Made by a program: the position numbers and the translations under genes
Assembly (NCBI GenBank): GCA_034670405.1
Contig: JAXDDX010000004.1
Location: 8,690,001-8,754,000 of the forward strand
Reading direction: 5' to 3'
DNA length: 64,000 bases
Origin: Hoplostethus atlanticus
Lineage: Eukaryota; Chordata; Actinopteri; Trachichthyiformes; Trachichthyidae
Notes under the pieces: model-generated
Seen by the model: only the letters and a program-made list of their open reading frames with translations
Told to the model about the DNA's origin: nothing
The model's database searches: none
In this document: positions 10,730-26,713 of the stretch, piece after piece
Layout of the letters: the number at the start of each line of letters is the position of its first letter
Position numbering within the stretch: position 1 is the first letter of the stretch

Positions 10730-10772
10730 CCCTGGTTTATACTCTCAAGATCTGGTGCCTGGTGCTGATCTG
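10730..10772 (+). other. actc1: actc1 non-coding exon 1 (5' UTR)
   Basis: The start is inferred from the TATA box (about +/-5). The end is set by the donor ctg|gtgagt at 10773. A short untranslated first exon followed by an intron is the normal arrangement of vertebrate sarcomeric actin genes. The intron runs to 11251 and ends in a (TG)n run and tatttcag. Confidence 0.65.
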
Positions 10773-11111
10773 GTGAGTAGAGAGGCCGACTGAAGAAGAG
10801 CTGAATGAGCCAAACGAATGGATTTATCAGAGGAGGATGGATACGGGATTTTAACACGACTGACAATGGGCTACCGTAGAAATGCTTCCATCGTTGACTA
10901 ACCATTTGTCATCACCTAACCGGAACTGTGGTTCAGCACCATACAAGCTTATAGACCGCATCGTTTAAAGGTCCATCAGCGTCTCTTGGTTTTCTTTTGC
11001 GGATTATGGATTGTAATTGATGTTACATGCTAAAACTATAATGCTTCATAATACTAATATTATATAACTACTAACTAACTTCTAACACCATCCTATTCAT
11101 TTCAATACTAA

Positions 11112-14407
<3,296 letters not shown>

Positions 14408-14577
14408 ACGCCAGACGCCACCCCCCCCCCACAGCCTCCTCATCCTCCGTTACCAACTTATGCGTCAACCCATCAGATGACCCACAGCCCAGAAGCAGCA
14501 ATTCATGTATTGTCGTCAATTACCAGTATTTGTTTACACTCAAGTGCAATTTATATGTGGATATGTATAGGTTTATA

Positions 14578-14583
14578 AATAAA
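14578..14583 (+). terminator. actc1 polyadenylation signal (AATAAA)
   Basis: AATAAA lies 171 bases after the TAG, followed by a T/GT-rich tract (cctttctttgtgtctttg) about 25 bases on. The 3' UTR also contains a run of about ten C just after the stop. Confidence 0.85.
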
Positions 14584-14619
14584 CGAGACCCAGGACTTTC
14601 AACCACTCCTTTCTTTGTG

Positions 14620-15681
14620 TCTTTGAAAACCCCTTCAGGTCATTTATGGTTTAAGTCAGAACAATAACGGTGGACCACGTTTTGATTGGTTTCAGCATGG
14701 AAGCAAAAATCAGCTCTCTTTCCCTCTCCCTCTCCCTCAAATGGAGGCAGCCTCTGTCCTTCCGCCACGTGATGGATGAGTAAAGGTTATAAAAGATTTG
14801 AATTAGAAAAGCTTACCGAGCGGAGCGGATAAGCCACCTTATGAGAAATTAACCTCACATACTTTCATTGAGTGAAAACACCAAGCCTGTCACGTGATCA
14901 GTAATCCCAGTCTCCCAGAGCAGGTTGGCCTAAGCCTACACTACCTGAATTAGCTAAACTACATATACCCACACACAGTTGGCTATTGACAACAGTAATA
15001 TGCAAGTTTAGATTTTATGGTACACCAACACAAAAGTTATATTTGCCACCTCAGCTGAAATTTTGAAATTTGTTGCGTGCACTTTCATTTCACTCGTTTT
15101 CCCTTAAAAGGACAATCAAATTATAAACTCTGTGACTTAAAATAGTGTCACACACAAGGGTCTAATATTAGTGTACACACACAATGCAGCGCACTCAGTT
15201 GATCATATCTCAATAGGGCAATATACAGGGCGGAGTCAGATATTTTGCTTCTATTTTTAAGCCTCCACACACAGACAGAGAGACAGGCAGGCAGGCAGGC
15301 TGGCTGCCTTGTAAAGCGATTAGCAACTCGGATGGTACTTTCACTCAGTCACTGTATCCACAGCATCATCTGTGCCCGAGGTGGAAACAATAGCTCTACC
15401 AGCCCACCCACTAGCCTGCGATATGGGGAGGGATACCTCTAGGCAGACACCTTTAATAAAGGTTTAATTAAGGCTTCGGTTAAAAAGCAACAAGTTTTGT
15501 CAAACAAATGCCATAGTATGCAGAATATGTATATACATCTCTCATCATATTTTTATGTTTATATATGTTTATCTTTCATAAGGAAAAAAACACCAGGGCG
15601 CCACCTTGACCCTTGAGCTCAGGACACCAGGCATCCACCAGCCCTGTCCCGGAGGGTTGGATATAGTTGTCTATGGATATG
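14620..15681. other. actc1-gjd2 intergenic region
   Basis: No gene is seen. It holds a short (AGGC)n-like stretch (gacaggcaggcaggcaggct, 15282-15301) and otherwise unique AT-rich sequence. Confidence 0.6.
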
Positions 15682-15838
15682 TGGTCCTGTAGCTCAGTGA
15701 GTCCAGCATGGTAGTAATATATCCAGGGTTAGTGGTTTGATACCCACTGGGGCTACCCACGCTAAAAATGTAGACACTTGTGGCACTGTAAAGCACTTTG
15801 GATAAAAGCGTCCACTAAATGGCATCTGCTATGTACCT
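15682..15838 (+). mobile_element. tRNA-derived SINE, nearly complete
   Basis: The head has a box A (tagctcagtgag at 15690) and a box B (ggtttgatacc at 15734-15744) at tRNA spacing. The tail carries actttggataaaagcgtcc and actaaatggcatctgc. This is the head-plus-tail structure of fish SINEs; copies of the tail alone occur at 893 and 3784. It lies about 0.5 kb upstream of the gjd2 start codon. Confidence 0.8.
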
Positions 15839-15879
15839 ATATGTGCCGAATACTGAAAATGAGAAACCCTGGTACTCCT

Positions 15880-16370
15880 GGCTGCGCTCCACCGACCTGT
15901 CTGCGCGTACGTGACGCAGGGGAGGGGGGAGACTACTTAAAGGCGGATTAACGCTGGCAAGACATTAAATCCAACCTCCCTCCATCCAGGCGCAGCACGC
16001 AACCCCATCAACCTGATCTAAAGATCGAAAATAGGAGGGCTTATATTAATCAGCCCTTCAGACTCCCATGACAAGGAAAAGTGTGGCGACGTCGTGGGAG
16101 CGCTCGGCAGACACAGCAGGACGCTCACTGGCACTGCTCTCTCAGCACATAACCAACCACGCAACGCACAGAGAGAGAGAGGGACAGAGACGGAGAGACA
16201 CGGGGACGGCAGCAGCATCCCGTGACCGATGTATTTTTTAGCTAAAATCGGACGCTCTGGAGACTGACAACAACGAGAGACAGAAAGACGCGGGACGGGG
16301 AATAAAGCGCATTTTCGGAGGGATTTGAGCAGAGTGCCGTTGTGCCCTCGTCTTCTCCGGATGATCAGAA
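15880..16370 (+). promoter_or_regulatory. gjd2 promoter / 5' UTR region, CpG-rich
   Basis: CpG dinucleotides are much denser here than in the flanks (for example tgcgcgtacgtgacgcag at 15900-15917 and gcgacgtcgtgggagcgctc near 16085). The TGACG and GACGTC motifs are CRE half-sites. There is no clear TATA box, so the start site is not fixed. Confidence 0.5.
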
Positions 16371-17941
16371 ATGGGGGAATGGACTATACTAGAGAGGCTC
16401 CTAGAGGCTGCTGTCCAGCAGCACTCTACTATGATAGGAAGGTAAGATCAGCAACAAAAAGCCTATCACAACAAGAACAACCGAAGAAATGCAGCAGCCT
16501 CCAGGATCCTCTTTAGCATGGTCCCCATTCCCCGTTTCTGTGTTGTGGATTTTTTCTTCTTTCACAGGTTTTTTTCTTCCTGAGCGAGAGACGGCAAAAG
16601 TATGATCCAGTTGACAGCTGTCTCTTCACAACCGGGGATGGTGCTGCAAACTCAATCACTCTTAACTAAACTAAAATTCATGTGTCATTCATTGATTCAT
16701 TCATCCATACACCCATTGCTGTCTGTTGGGGGGGCTTGAGGGGGTCGTTGTGCACTGAGGGGAGAGAGCGAGCGAGAGAGAGCGAGAGATGGCGTTATCA
16801 CCCTTTCCCATTAACAAGCTCACACGGATACTCTCAAAGCATTACAGATTGCTTACATGTCATTTCAACCATAATATTACAAAACACACAGACACACCGG
16901 GGAAGACACGCCGACAGGTAAACTGACACAGTAAGAAGCACATAGCGCCCCGAAGAGCGTCCGGGTTCAGCACTGGACAGCTCCGTACCACCAACACGCC
17001 AGCACTGGACTCCACTCATCATTCAAACTACACTGACACCAGTAACACCTATATTTACACACTTATTTTCACATTGTTTGTTTGTTTGCTTGCTTTTTAG
17101 GATCCTACTAACTGTGGTGGTCATCTTCCGGATTCTAATCGTAGCAATAGTTGGAGAGACTGTCTATGATGACGAGCAAACCATGTTTGTTTGTAACACC
17201 TTACAACCGGGCTGCAACCAGGCATGCTACGACAAGGCATTTCCCATTTCACACATTAGATATTGGGTTTTTCAAATCATCATGGTGTGCACCCCGAGTC
17301 TTTGTTTTATCACGTACTCGGTGCATCAGTCGGCCAAGCAAAAGGAGCGACGGTACTCAACAGTCTATTTGACACTGGATAAGGAAGATTCAATGAAACG
17401 AGACGAGAGCAAAAAGATTAAAAACACCATTGTTAACGGAGTACTTCAAAACACGGAGAACTCCACCAAAGAAGCCGAGCCGGACTGTTTGGAAGTCAAA
17501 GAGATCCCTAATTCGGCCATGAGAACTACTAAGTCCAAAATGAGGCGACAAGAGGGCATCTCCAGGTTTTACATCATTCAAGTGGTTTTCAGAAACGCGC
17601 TGGAAATAGGCTTCCTGGTGGGTCAATACTTCTTATATGGATTCAACGTCCCGTCTGTGTACGAATGTGATCGATACCCCTGCATCAAAGATGTCGAGTG
17701 CTACGTCTCCAGACCCACGGAGAAGACAGTGTTCCTGGTGTTCATGTTTGCGGTCAGTGGGTTTTGTGTGGTGTTGAATCTGGCAGAACTGAATCACTTG
17801 GGCTGGAGGAAAATCAAAACGGCCGTGCGAGGCGTGCAGGCTCGGCGGAAGTCCATTTATGAAATCAGAAACAAGGACTTGCCAAGAATGAGTGTACCTA
17901 ATTTTGGCCGCACTCAGTCCAGTGACTCTGCTTACGTGTAA
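16371..17941 (+). CDS. gjd2: gjd2, gap junction delta-2 (connexin 35/36), complete (303 aa)
   Basis: This protein forms the channels of electrical synapses between neurons. Exon 1 (16371-16441) encodes [20 protein letters not shown] and ends AG|gtaaga; exon 2 (17101-17941) follows gctttttag. The intron after 71 coding bases is the signature of the delta group. There are four membrane segments (about 25-42, 76-96, 190-210, 232-255). Extracellular loop cysteines are 55/62/66 and 213/218/224, the connexin pattern. The cytoplasmic loop has RRYS with Ser110, the known PKA site of fish Cx35; the tail has [17 protein letters not shown], the calmodulin-binding stretch, with Ser275 aligning to the second PKA site. 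The C-terminus SAYV is the PDZ ligand that binds ZO-1. The start is the ATG opening the conserved MGEWT. The ORF's apparent upstream start at 17078 is intronic. It lies downstream of actc1 in the same orientation, as in human. The teleost a/b copy is not assignable here. Confidence 0.97.
16442..17100 (+). other. gjd2: gjd2 intron 1
   Basis: This 659-base intron holds an RE1-like site (16966-16984), a related partial copy at about 16998-17012 (gccagcactggactcc), and a short gagcgagagagagcgaga run near 16768. The acceptor tract is tttgtttgcttgctttttag. Confidence 0.9.
16966..16984 (+). promoter_or_regulatory. RE1/NRSE-like element in gjd2 intron
   Basis: TTCAGCACTGGACAGCTCC contains both halves of the REST site (TTCAGCACC and GGACAGCGCC), each with one mismatch, but with no spacer where the canonical motif has two bases. 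REST control of connexin-36 through such an element is established in mammals; whether this tightly spaced form binds is unknown. Confidence 0.5.
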
Positions 17942-18403
17942 CACATGGGTGAGAGTAAGAGATGAAAAGATGAAAAAACAACAACAACAACCATGATGGA
18001 CATAAGGGACAGCTCCGCACGCCTAATTCGTGTTATGACTTAAAGAGTGGGCAGATGTTTTTGATTTGTTTGTCTTTTGAGGACTTCATGGCAAGCGTGG
18101 ATTACACGTTTGTTTACTTATTTATTATTGCACTGATGCAACTTTTTAGTAACGTTTATACTCTGTAAAACGCTAAATGAAGACCATGTTAACGTGTTCA
18201 CATCTTTACTCTTTGTGGGCTGTTCTGCTGTACTTGAAGAGAGTAATTGCAAATTGCACTGAGAGGTGAACACTTGAGAGCCAAACCTAACCCGATATGT
18301 GCTATTGAAGGTGTTTTTAAATCATTTTTTTCCCACCGATTTTTGACACCAACCTATTTAAGTGACACCATACACAGTGGTTGAGGGAAAAACCTACCAT
18401 CCG

Positions 18404-18431
18404 GATTTATATGTGCATAAGCATATAAATC
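18404..18431. repeat. inverted repeat in gjd2 3' UTR
   Basis: The arms gatttatatg and catataaatc are perfectly complementary around the 8-base loop tgcataag. Confidence 0.75.
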
Positions 18432-19087
18432 AGGTATGACTAGTTCTGACTATGGATCGACCTAGTTGAAATACATCAGCGTCATTCATTTTTTTTGTTG
18501 CCTGTGTTGCACCACTGACCTTAACATATGTAACCATTCCATTGCTTTATAGCTGACTTGCAAAACAGTATCTGGTGGATTCGCTGCAAACGCTAACGTC
18601 TGTGACTTCCTTAATTTATAACACACCAAAGCGCCCACTGCTTTCATTTGTGAAGTGTTTTTCTTGCTTTTGTGTAATCAAGTGCCATACTTGTATATAA
18701 ACATAATATATATGTATACATATAAATATATAAATATATAATATTCATCATGAAAGCTGATTCCCTGCTTGGATTATGCTAAATGCCGCCCAATTTTTAT
18801 TTGCTTTAAATGTATTTGTTGTGATTTAAATGAAAAAGGATATACAATTTTCTCTATTTTATTTTGCAAATGACTGGAAAAGAAATGAAGTGCTAGTCTT
18901 TTTTATATACAAGAAGGAAATGTCTCTCCCCAATGAAAGCTGATCAAAAACTCAAAATAGCACAAATTGACATTTTTAACAAAGAATGGGCAATAGAAAT
19001 CTGCTCTGGTGCTACAGTTTTTCATAGAATGGTTTTAAATGTAACCAAAACAGACCAGAAAACAACAAACATCGTTGTTCTGTCTAA

Positions 19088-19093
19088 AATAAA
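19088..19093 (+). terminator. candidate gjd2 polyadenylation signal (AATAAA)
   Basis: AATAAA in ctaaaataaaagtggg, with a GT-rich stretch (aacgtgtgagg, then tttgtgtctgctg) 25 to 50 bases downstream. Confidence 0.6.
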
Positions 19094-22000
19094 AGTGGGA
19101 TTCATGTACACCAGAAACGTGTGAGGTGCAATACTTTGTGTCTGCTGCTGTAGCTCGTGTTGGATGCCTCATCACATCTATCCAGCATGAGTTCTGCCTT
19201 GGTGCAGTGAAAACCTTAGCCACACCCACTCCGTAGAAAACCCCACTGCAGGACACACCTTGATCAGGATCCCATCACACTCTGCTAATATGCGGCTGCA
19301 ATATGTCTCAATACAGATGATGCTTCAATCAGAAACATCAATATTTATGGTCTATAATAGCATCCATGGCCTGAAGGGACTCCTATATGAAATGCTGCCC
19401 TCGGCCTGCGTAGTGAGCTATACATTTGCAGGGTCTCACTGTTAACTTAGTTTGTGACTTTGACCAGTGAGGGAGAGAGACACCCTTGTACTCTGCAGGA
19501 ATGACAAAGAGCTGATCGTCATTCTCAATACTGTGGGAGTTGCCCTTTCTGGTGCGCCGCTCATCCCTTCTTCTCTCATTTGAGGAAGGATGCAAGAAAG
19601 CAGCCTGGACTGAGGGGAAGGTTGCGCGCTGTTCATGAAGGTCAACACGAACAAAAAAGAAGGGGAGAAAAAAAGAGAAAGTGCTGAACTATACGCCCAC
19701 ACTAGGAAGAGAGAGGGAAAGAGACAGAGGGAGGGAGGGAGGGAGAAATAGACAGAGAAAGAGAGAGAAGAGAAGAGAGAGTGAGATGTTTGGAGCTGAC
19801 CATTGCGGGTGATCTAGGTAGGGCTGGATGCTTCATGCTTCCCCTGCCAGGATGACTCTGCAAAGCCCGGAGAAATCGAAGAGCAGCGGCGCTGGCACAT
19901 CCATCTCCAACTCAGCAGGGACTCAACATTTCTCTCTAACTCAAGAACTTCAAAAAAAAAAAAAAAAAGGAAGAAAGAAAAGCAGTTTGTCAACTTCGCC
20001 TGATGCAATGCAGTGCTCGTCTTCTCCCTCTATCTCCCTCTCGTTCTCTCTCTCCTGCTCATCTGTCTCTCTTTCACTTTGCAGTCTCTCCTCAATGTCC
20101 TTTTCGCTTTCCCCTCCATTCCTTTCTCCCTCTTCTTCTCTTTCAATTTTCCAGGACAAAGAAATTAACCACAGGTTCCCCTGTAGTACAAAGCCTATAA
20201 AAATATCAGGGTTCCACATTCACTGCATGCGGTTGTGTAAATAAAGGGAATCAATAAGTGGAACCCTGCAAACAAAAATGCAAAAGAAGAAAATGATATA
20301 AAACAAAAAGCAAAAAAACTAAACAAAAAGCATTCTACTGTACATTAACTGTACAGTGGTTATAATTCTTTCATGCTTTGATAGTTTTTTCCTGCAACAT
20401 TCAATATTTCCTGCAACATTCATCCTGGTTGCACATCTCCAGCTAAATGCCAAAATTATTGGGTTATGTATGAATGCAATTATGCATGCTATGATGCATT
20501 TACATCATGTGAGTGTTGAAGGGCTCGGTAGATATTACACTGTACCTGTGTGTCTGCATCCTTTGTAGTCATGAAAGCTGGGTTGCAAGGAAGAAAGAAA
20601 GCTTTTAGCCAGAGATGACACGTTACTTGCTGCAGGTTTACACATCTAAGACAACCCAGACACACACTGAAAGAGAGATACTATAAACTCAAGGACCTAT
20701 GCATTCATCTACTGGCCTTACCCAGCCTGACAACAGCAGCGGGAACAAGCCAAGGCTGTATCGGAGCTATTTTGAGAATGCTAGGTAAATACTGCAGGAA
20801 TACCACCAATTTCATGTGATTGCAGTTGCTCGGGGGATAGGCAGGGTTTGTTAGAGCCACATTTCAAAGGTAATCTGAGTCATCGACGAAGGGATACCTT
20901 TATATTAAGGGAGAGGGCTTCTCCCTGGATGTACTGTGGGAGAGGTAGACCGTCAGCTCATAAAGAGATTGCTCTTTTATGAGCAACGTGGGCCACTTCA
21001 GTGTACTTCCATCCTCCCTGTTTCATGAAAAACGTGTCGCATAAAAAAAATTCTATATATTACACAAAGATAGAGGAGGATACACTTGCTTAAGGACATT
21101 TTGTTCCAGTTGTGCATCTACTCTGCTTCCCTTCTCTCATTCTCTTACTGAGAGAATTCATCCTAAACCAGTTGAGTGAAGCCTCATCCCTTAAAAGATT
21201 AATCTTTATATTTTCACTCTCATGTCTCTTTGCTTTCATAGAATTATGAAGTCAAGTGAGGATTTACTAAATCTCAACAACCTCAACTGTATCTGACACC
21301 GGCTCAAAGCGGCAGAGATTCAACCAAAACTAACTTCAGTTCTTACATACATACATACATACATACGTACATACATTACCCAGGATGCACCAGAAAATCC
21401 TACTGCATTGAGAACTGCATTAGAGACAGATATGGTGGATAGTAGAATGAGGATAGTACAAACATGCCCCCTGTCAGATAGACATACTTTACTTTTACTC
21501 TGAACCGTGTTTAGTGCAGTGATGGTTTCAAAGAGCCAAGGGGGCCAGTGGTTTCCTCAGTGCGATATCACCAGCGCATCGATTTTGGTCAGAAATAGTG
21601 TGTGTATGTGTGTGGGGGTATAAATGCTACACGAAAAAAACTATGTAGCCATTACTGTGTTATTGCTGTGACATCATGCTACAGCTCCCTCACACACTGA
21701 GTCAGTAGTTTCGGGGTTTTTACGACATGTTTCGTTTTAAGTATGACCGCTATATTTCACCGGCACCAGTTGTCGTTGTCTAAACTAATTAAAAGGACAA
21801 AAGAAAGTACACACTTTGTTTTACACCGGAAAACCAACGGCTTGGAATTCTGAACGTGATGTTTCATTGCCAGAGGGTTTCTTTATTGGCGGGAGCAGAC
21901 CGGCAGAGGTGAGTTATGGCGCTGGAGCTCTGACACCTTTATTAACAATCCTTCATGGCAGCCACCTTACATCATCCTGACATTTCCCCTGGATTAAGAA

Positions 22001-22843
22001 ATTGGGGAAGGACAGATGAAAAGAGTGCAAAATTCAACCAAATCAATCATAACAGGACTCTCATGGTGTCAGTAGCAGTGTCTTATTGTCTTTTACAGAA
22101 TGGACAATTGTGATTTTCATTCATTTGCTGGCATACACATCTTAAACTATTAACCCAGATGATTCTCATATATTTTGGCTACTTGATAGTTTAGTTTTCT
22201 TTTATGGGAATATGATTTGACAACAATATAAAGTGTTCAAAAAGTGGAAATACCTAAACACTGTGTTTTTCTGAAAGCGAGCTCTGTACTGCCTGGCCTT
22301 TCAATAATGTGAGAGATTATACCAGAACTTTCACCGGAGAGTGAACTCCACAATCTCGCATGTCCTCCCAATTTCTCTTCTCTTACCAATCTGAAAGGAG
22401 AAGACTGGCTCCGGGGAGCACTGCTTTAATTCTGCCTTTTTGCACAGATTACTGCTTGAAAGCGGGAGAGCAAACAGAAGAAAACAGTGAATGCGGGTCT
22501 TTTTGATCCACTCAGCCAGAAGCAATGAAATTAGCCTGGTTACTGCAGCACATATGCACGGTATAGCATGGCATAGGCAGATATGGCAGACGTTGAAACA
22601 AAAATGCACTTGATGTTTGCATTTATGTGGGGGAGGATGCAGTAATGCATTTGCACAGTATGTTTCTAACTTTCAGTCTGCCAGGGGAGCAAAAGCAGCC
22701 GCTCTGTTCTGGCTGCAGTGTAGTTTTCTCCAAACACAATGGTTTCTCTCCCTCTTCAACACTGTGTTTTGTAGCAGCTCATATGAGGCTGAACACCAAA
22801 CTTTCCTTCTGTGATCTGAGTGTCTGTCCTTAAACTGCTCTCC
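19094..22843. other. non-coding, downstream of gjd2
   Basis: No gene is supported. Purine-rich low-complexity sequence covers 19705-19790, an A17 run lies at about 19951-19967, pyrimidine-rich sequence covers 20020-20150, and an (ACAT)n array lies at 21338-21376. ORFs across these stretches are low-complexity artefacts. Confidence 0.6.
21338..21376. repeat. (ACAT)n microsatellite
   Basis: About nine tetranucleotide units with one acgt variant. Confidence 0.9.
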
Positions 22844-23230
22844 CTTAAAGGAAAATTCCACCCTCGTATACTCCGGATACGACTTACACTTTTATATATC
22901 GTCAATATGTGATGTTCAGTTCTTTCCATGAGCTATTTTATGATGAAGTGTTTCAATTTACATGGTTTGTTTCATCGACTTCCCCTCAACCTGCGTCCTT
23001 CTGCTTCAGTTAGTGATTTCCCACATCCCCTTCGACTTGTGGCATCCAGCCATTGTTTCTGTGTGTGTAGGTAGAGAGAGCAATAACAATACCGATAGCG
23101 ATAGTAACAATGTCACATCATCTACTTTTGGCCACTTATACACCGGAAAAAGAAAAATACACCACCAAACAACAAAATGGACCCAGGAATGCAAGGTACA
23201 TATCGCTGTAGGGTGGATCATTCCTTTAAT
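22844..23230. mobile_element. MITE-like element with imperfect terminal inverted repeats
   Basis: The left end cttaaaggaaaattccaccc and the right end (reverse complement attaaaggaatgatccaccc) match at about 17 of 21 positions. The 387-bp interior has no coding potential. I could not find a clear target-site duplication, so the superfamily is open. Confidence 0.55.
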
Positions 23231-25762
23231 GAAACCATCACAGTGCAATGACAAAGAGACAGAGGACATTCACCAGGGCCGGTACAGAGGGATTTGGTTT
23301 GTTGGTCATGAGGCAGCAGAGGTGAAAACAAGCTCTGAAACTACCTGACAGCCCTGGCAGCAGATTAATTTCTGATCCATTTTTTAATGTGACCTCAGGA
23401 TTAAGAACATTACTGGATTATGCACAGATTTGTCAACCTGAGGTTCACAGCGGGGCAGCCAGCACCTGTGTGAGGACACTATGCACCCCATCCCAAAACT
23501 GATGCATTCCTCCTCTTCTTATTAAATTTGGGTGAGTCAGGATAAAGTTATTAGCACTGTGAGAATTTAATTTTAATTTTTTAATTTTTTCTCTTAGCTC
23601 ACCATTTTTCTGTTCTGCAACCAACATAATGCAAGCAGCAACCTACGGACGTCATTTTGCCAAACTGCACCAACTTTGCCCGGCAAAGTAGTTTGTCATT
23701 GATGCAGAGCAAGACAGGGCTGGGTCACACTGCAGTAAAAGCAAAACCCTCAACAACTTCCTTTTTTTTGTGACACCTTTAATGTTCCTCCAGAGGTGGC
23801 GGTTTATCCTGATACCCACTGCCTTTTACTTGTTCTACTCTTTATGCCCACTTACCTCCTCTCCATTCCCTAATAGGTTGTACTCCAGACACCCCTCGCT
23901 GCATAGCCCATCGACCCTGATAAATGTTTAGGTTCTGCACCATTACACAGCCAATAAAAATCAGCGGCTGGCAGGGCTTAATCGGATCCGAGGTGTTCGC
24001 CGGCCAACGGGACTTGTACTGATATCGGAGACACGATAGCAGAGAGAGCGTTTAGGAAGAGAAGCAGAAGTAGAGAGATGTTCATTTACAACTACACACA
24101 TTCAAACACAATGGAGCAGAAAGCATCGTAACACAAATATTGCTGTGTATTATACTGGTTTGCATGTAGCCAGGAGAGGAAGATAGTACACATTTTGTAG
24201 TGTTTTGTATGTGTGAGTGCAGTATAATAAGAACACAGACTAGAGAATAAAAGTACTTGCTATAATAAATAAGGACCCAAATAATAGATGAAAAGAGAAA
24301 GATAATATAGAGAAAGAGCAGCAGAGAGAGAGAGAGAATATCATAACTTTGATAGTGGATTCAGCTGTTACATCAGACTCCCGGGGGAAGTGTAAGATTA
24401 CAGTATGTGGGTTGGATCCACTGCTGCTGCTCCTCATCTAGCCTTCTTCACTGTGGTTTACCTCTGGACTCTGTTTGAACCAGATAAATTGCAGCTTGCT
24501 TTTTCTCACTTGATTTTTTCCTCTCTATTTCTATCCCTCTCTCTCCCTCCCTCCATTGTTTTTTTCTTGCCTCTCCCTGTAAATCCGCCTCCCCCCCTCC
24601 CTCCAAATCTCTCTATTCCATCCTCATTGTCTGACTGTCTCCCTCACCTCTCTCCCTTCCACTTGTTCCTGTTCTTGCTTATTTCTCTCCCCCTCCCTCC
24701 CTCCCTCCCTCTCACACTCCTTCACCCATCCCCCCACTGCTCTTCTGATGTGATACCACTTTGGTGTGAATCACGTGGTCGTCGTTTTTTTGCGGGGCCC
24801 AATAAGAAGAGGATGAGGTCACCCTTTGCAGAGCAGCTTTCAGGGCTCTCAATGCTGTAGCGCCGTTAGAAGAGAGCGCTTTGAACCGCCATGGTTGGGG
24901 TTTGAACCCAAGACAGAAGGGTGATAAAAGCTTAGAATTGGTGTCTGCAGGGGAGATAAATCCGGTTATAGGTGTGCTGATACAGTAAATGTGCGATGAA
25001 GCACCACTGAAATACCAAGCAAGCATTTTAAAATTGAATTTTGATGTTTGCAATGTTTGAAATTCACCCAGGTTTTTTTTGTTATAAAACATAACAGCAT
25101 CGGCACATAGACAGTAAAACACAAAAAGAAGTTGTATTTAATGGTCTACCACAAAAGAAAATTGTACTTCTTTTGATAATACAAATTATTTGGCTAGACA
25201 GGCGCACACTGAGGTTGTTTTTGAAAATCAACCCAAAAACAATCTTGTAAAAAAGGTGTTTCAACTCACTCAGCTTGTTAACATTCACAAAAAAACATCA
25301 TGTTCCAAGTTTGTTGTTGTTCTTGATTTCCAGACTGAGATTCTGTGAGGTCCCTATACACTGGCAATATACTATTTATCCCCTTTGAGTTGTCGGTGGC
25401 AGCCACAATCAACACTTACTCATATCACGTTTTTTCATGTGTTATGATGCACTTCTATCATCACACTACACCTCTATCATCTCATCTCATCTCCAGAACA
25501 CAGATACAGGAGCGTCACTCTACATGCATCCCAAATTGCTGAAACATTGATTGAAACGTGATTCAAAACGCTGCTCGATGCCAGAATCCTACAGCTGTCC
25601 ATTTGCTTTAAAAAATGTCCATGCATGTACATCTCTGATCTCGGTACATCTTGGCGATACGATGCAGATGGCAGCACTATCCCCAAGTCCCAGTGGGCTA
25701 TAAACCACAAATACTAACAGTGTCAGAATGTAGCATTTGGTCCAAGCTGAACTAGGAGATAT

Positions 25763-25817
<55 letters not shown>

Positions 25818-25966
25818 CACTACTCCCATCTCCCACACACCCCTCTAATTTCTCCATTCGCTGTGTCTCAAGGGCTGCTGGGAAGAGAAATGTTCTAGAA
25901 ACGTATGCTGGGGTCGGTGTGACTGAGGCGTTAATTAGTATTAGTCCAACCCATGCAAACACATAT

Positions 25967-26015
<49 letters not shown>

Positions 26016-26713
26016 CACCATATGCACACACACAAACATTTCCCCCGCACACACCAGAGCTCCGGTTGTATCTGCCAGGAGATGTCTTAGCTGTAAGCCT
26101 CCTGAAATATGTGCGCGGAGCTCCAGTTGATCAGAAGAGATCCATGTTAATCTAAGTGTAAGATCACAGCACCAGTGCTTCGACGCAGCAAATGTTGATT
26201 GTGCTAATGACTCTGCCTTCCCCCCGTGCCAACTTCTCCTTACAGTGAAAGGTAACACCGTCATCAAGCTCCTGCAACAGTAAAATAGAATCAAATTGAG
26301 TTAAGTTGACTTGAATTGAACTGAACAGCAGACTATCAGTATTAACATTGATACTAACTGGGGGAAAGTGACACTTATGTGTATAAGCAGTAATATGTGT
26401 ATAAGCAAGTGATGTCTGGCGACAGTTTGTTCAATCCAGCCATCAGTTTTTTGGCTTCACCATGTTTGTGACAATCCAGTCTGAAAGATCCCAACAATGA
26501 AGGGAGCGGCAAGTCAGAGAACATTACGGGGGCGGGAGGACCTATGAGGACCTGCTTGAGGCCAGTGAGGGCAGAGGAAGGTAGCTGCTGATGCAGTGGA
26601 ATCCTTAAAGAAATGGCTTAATGGTATTCTGGGATCAATACACCGGCAGCTAACAGATGGGCTCTACCTGCTGAAGGTTCATTTCTCCTGACATCAGCTT
26701 ATTTATATTCTCA
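23231..26713. other. non-coding, low-complexity and unique mix
   Basis: No gene is seen. The region 24530-24720 is strongly pyrimidine-rich (ctccctccctccctccct). The segment about 23940-24060 is complex and unique. Two long (AC)n arrays lie at 25764-25820 and 25968-26018. A weak tRNA-like stretch lies near 24855-24915. Confidence 0.6.
25764..26036. repeat. paired (AC)n microsatellites
   Basis: Arrays of about 28 units (25764-25820, one gc interruption) and 25 units (25968-26018) are separated by about 150 unique bases; a short cacacacaca tail ends at 26036. Confidence 0.95.

Larger units (their letters stand above)
17942..19093 (+). other. gjd2: gjd2 3' UTR
   Basis: It is AT-rich, with an alternating tatata stretch at about 18700-18745 and a 10-bp perfect hairpin at 18404-18431. 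The first canonical signal is AATAAA at 19088-19093, giving a UTR of about 1.15 kb. Earlier weak variants cannot be excluded. Confidence 0.6.

Noticed and set aside
17078..17100. Start of gjd2 at the ATG at 17078
   Set aside because: This is intron sequence before the tttttag acceptor. The real start is in the short first exon at 16371, which supplies the conserved MGEWT N-terminus.
24405..24860. 151-codon + strand ORF
   Set aside because: Mostly a translated pyrimidine-rich tract (LPPSLPLT-type).
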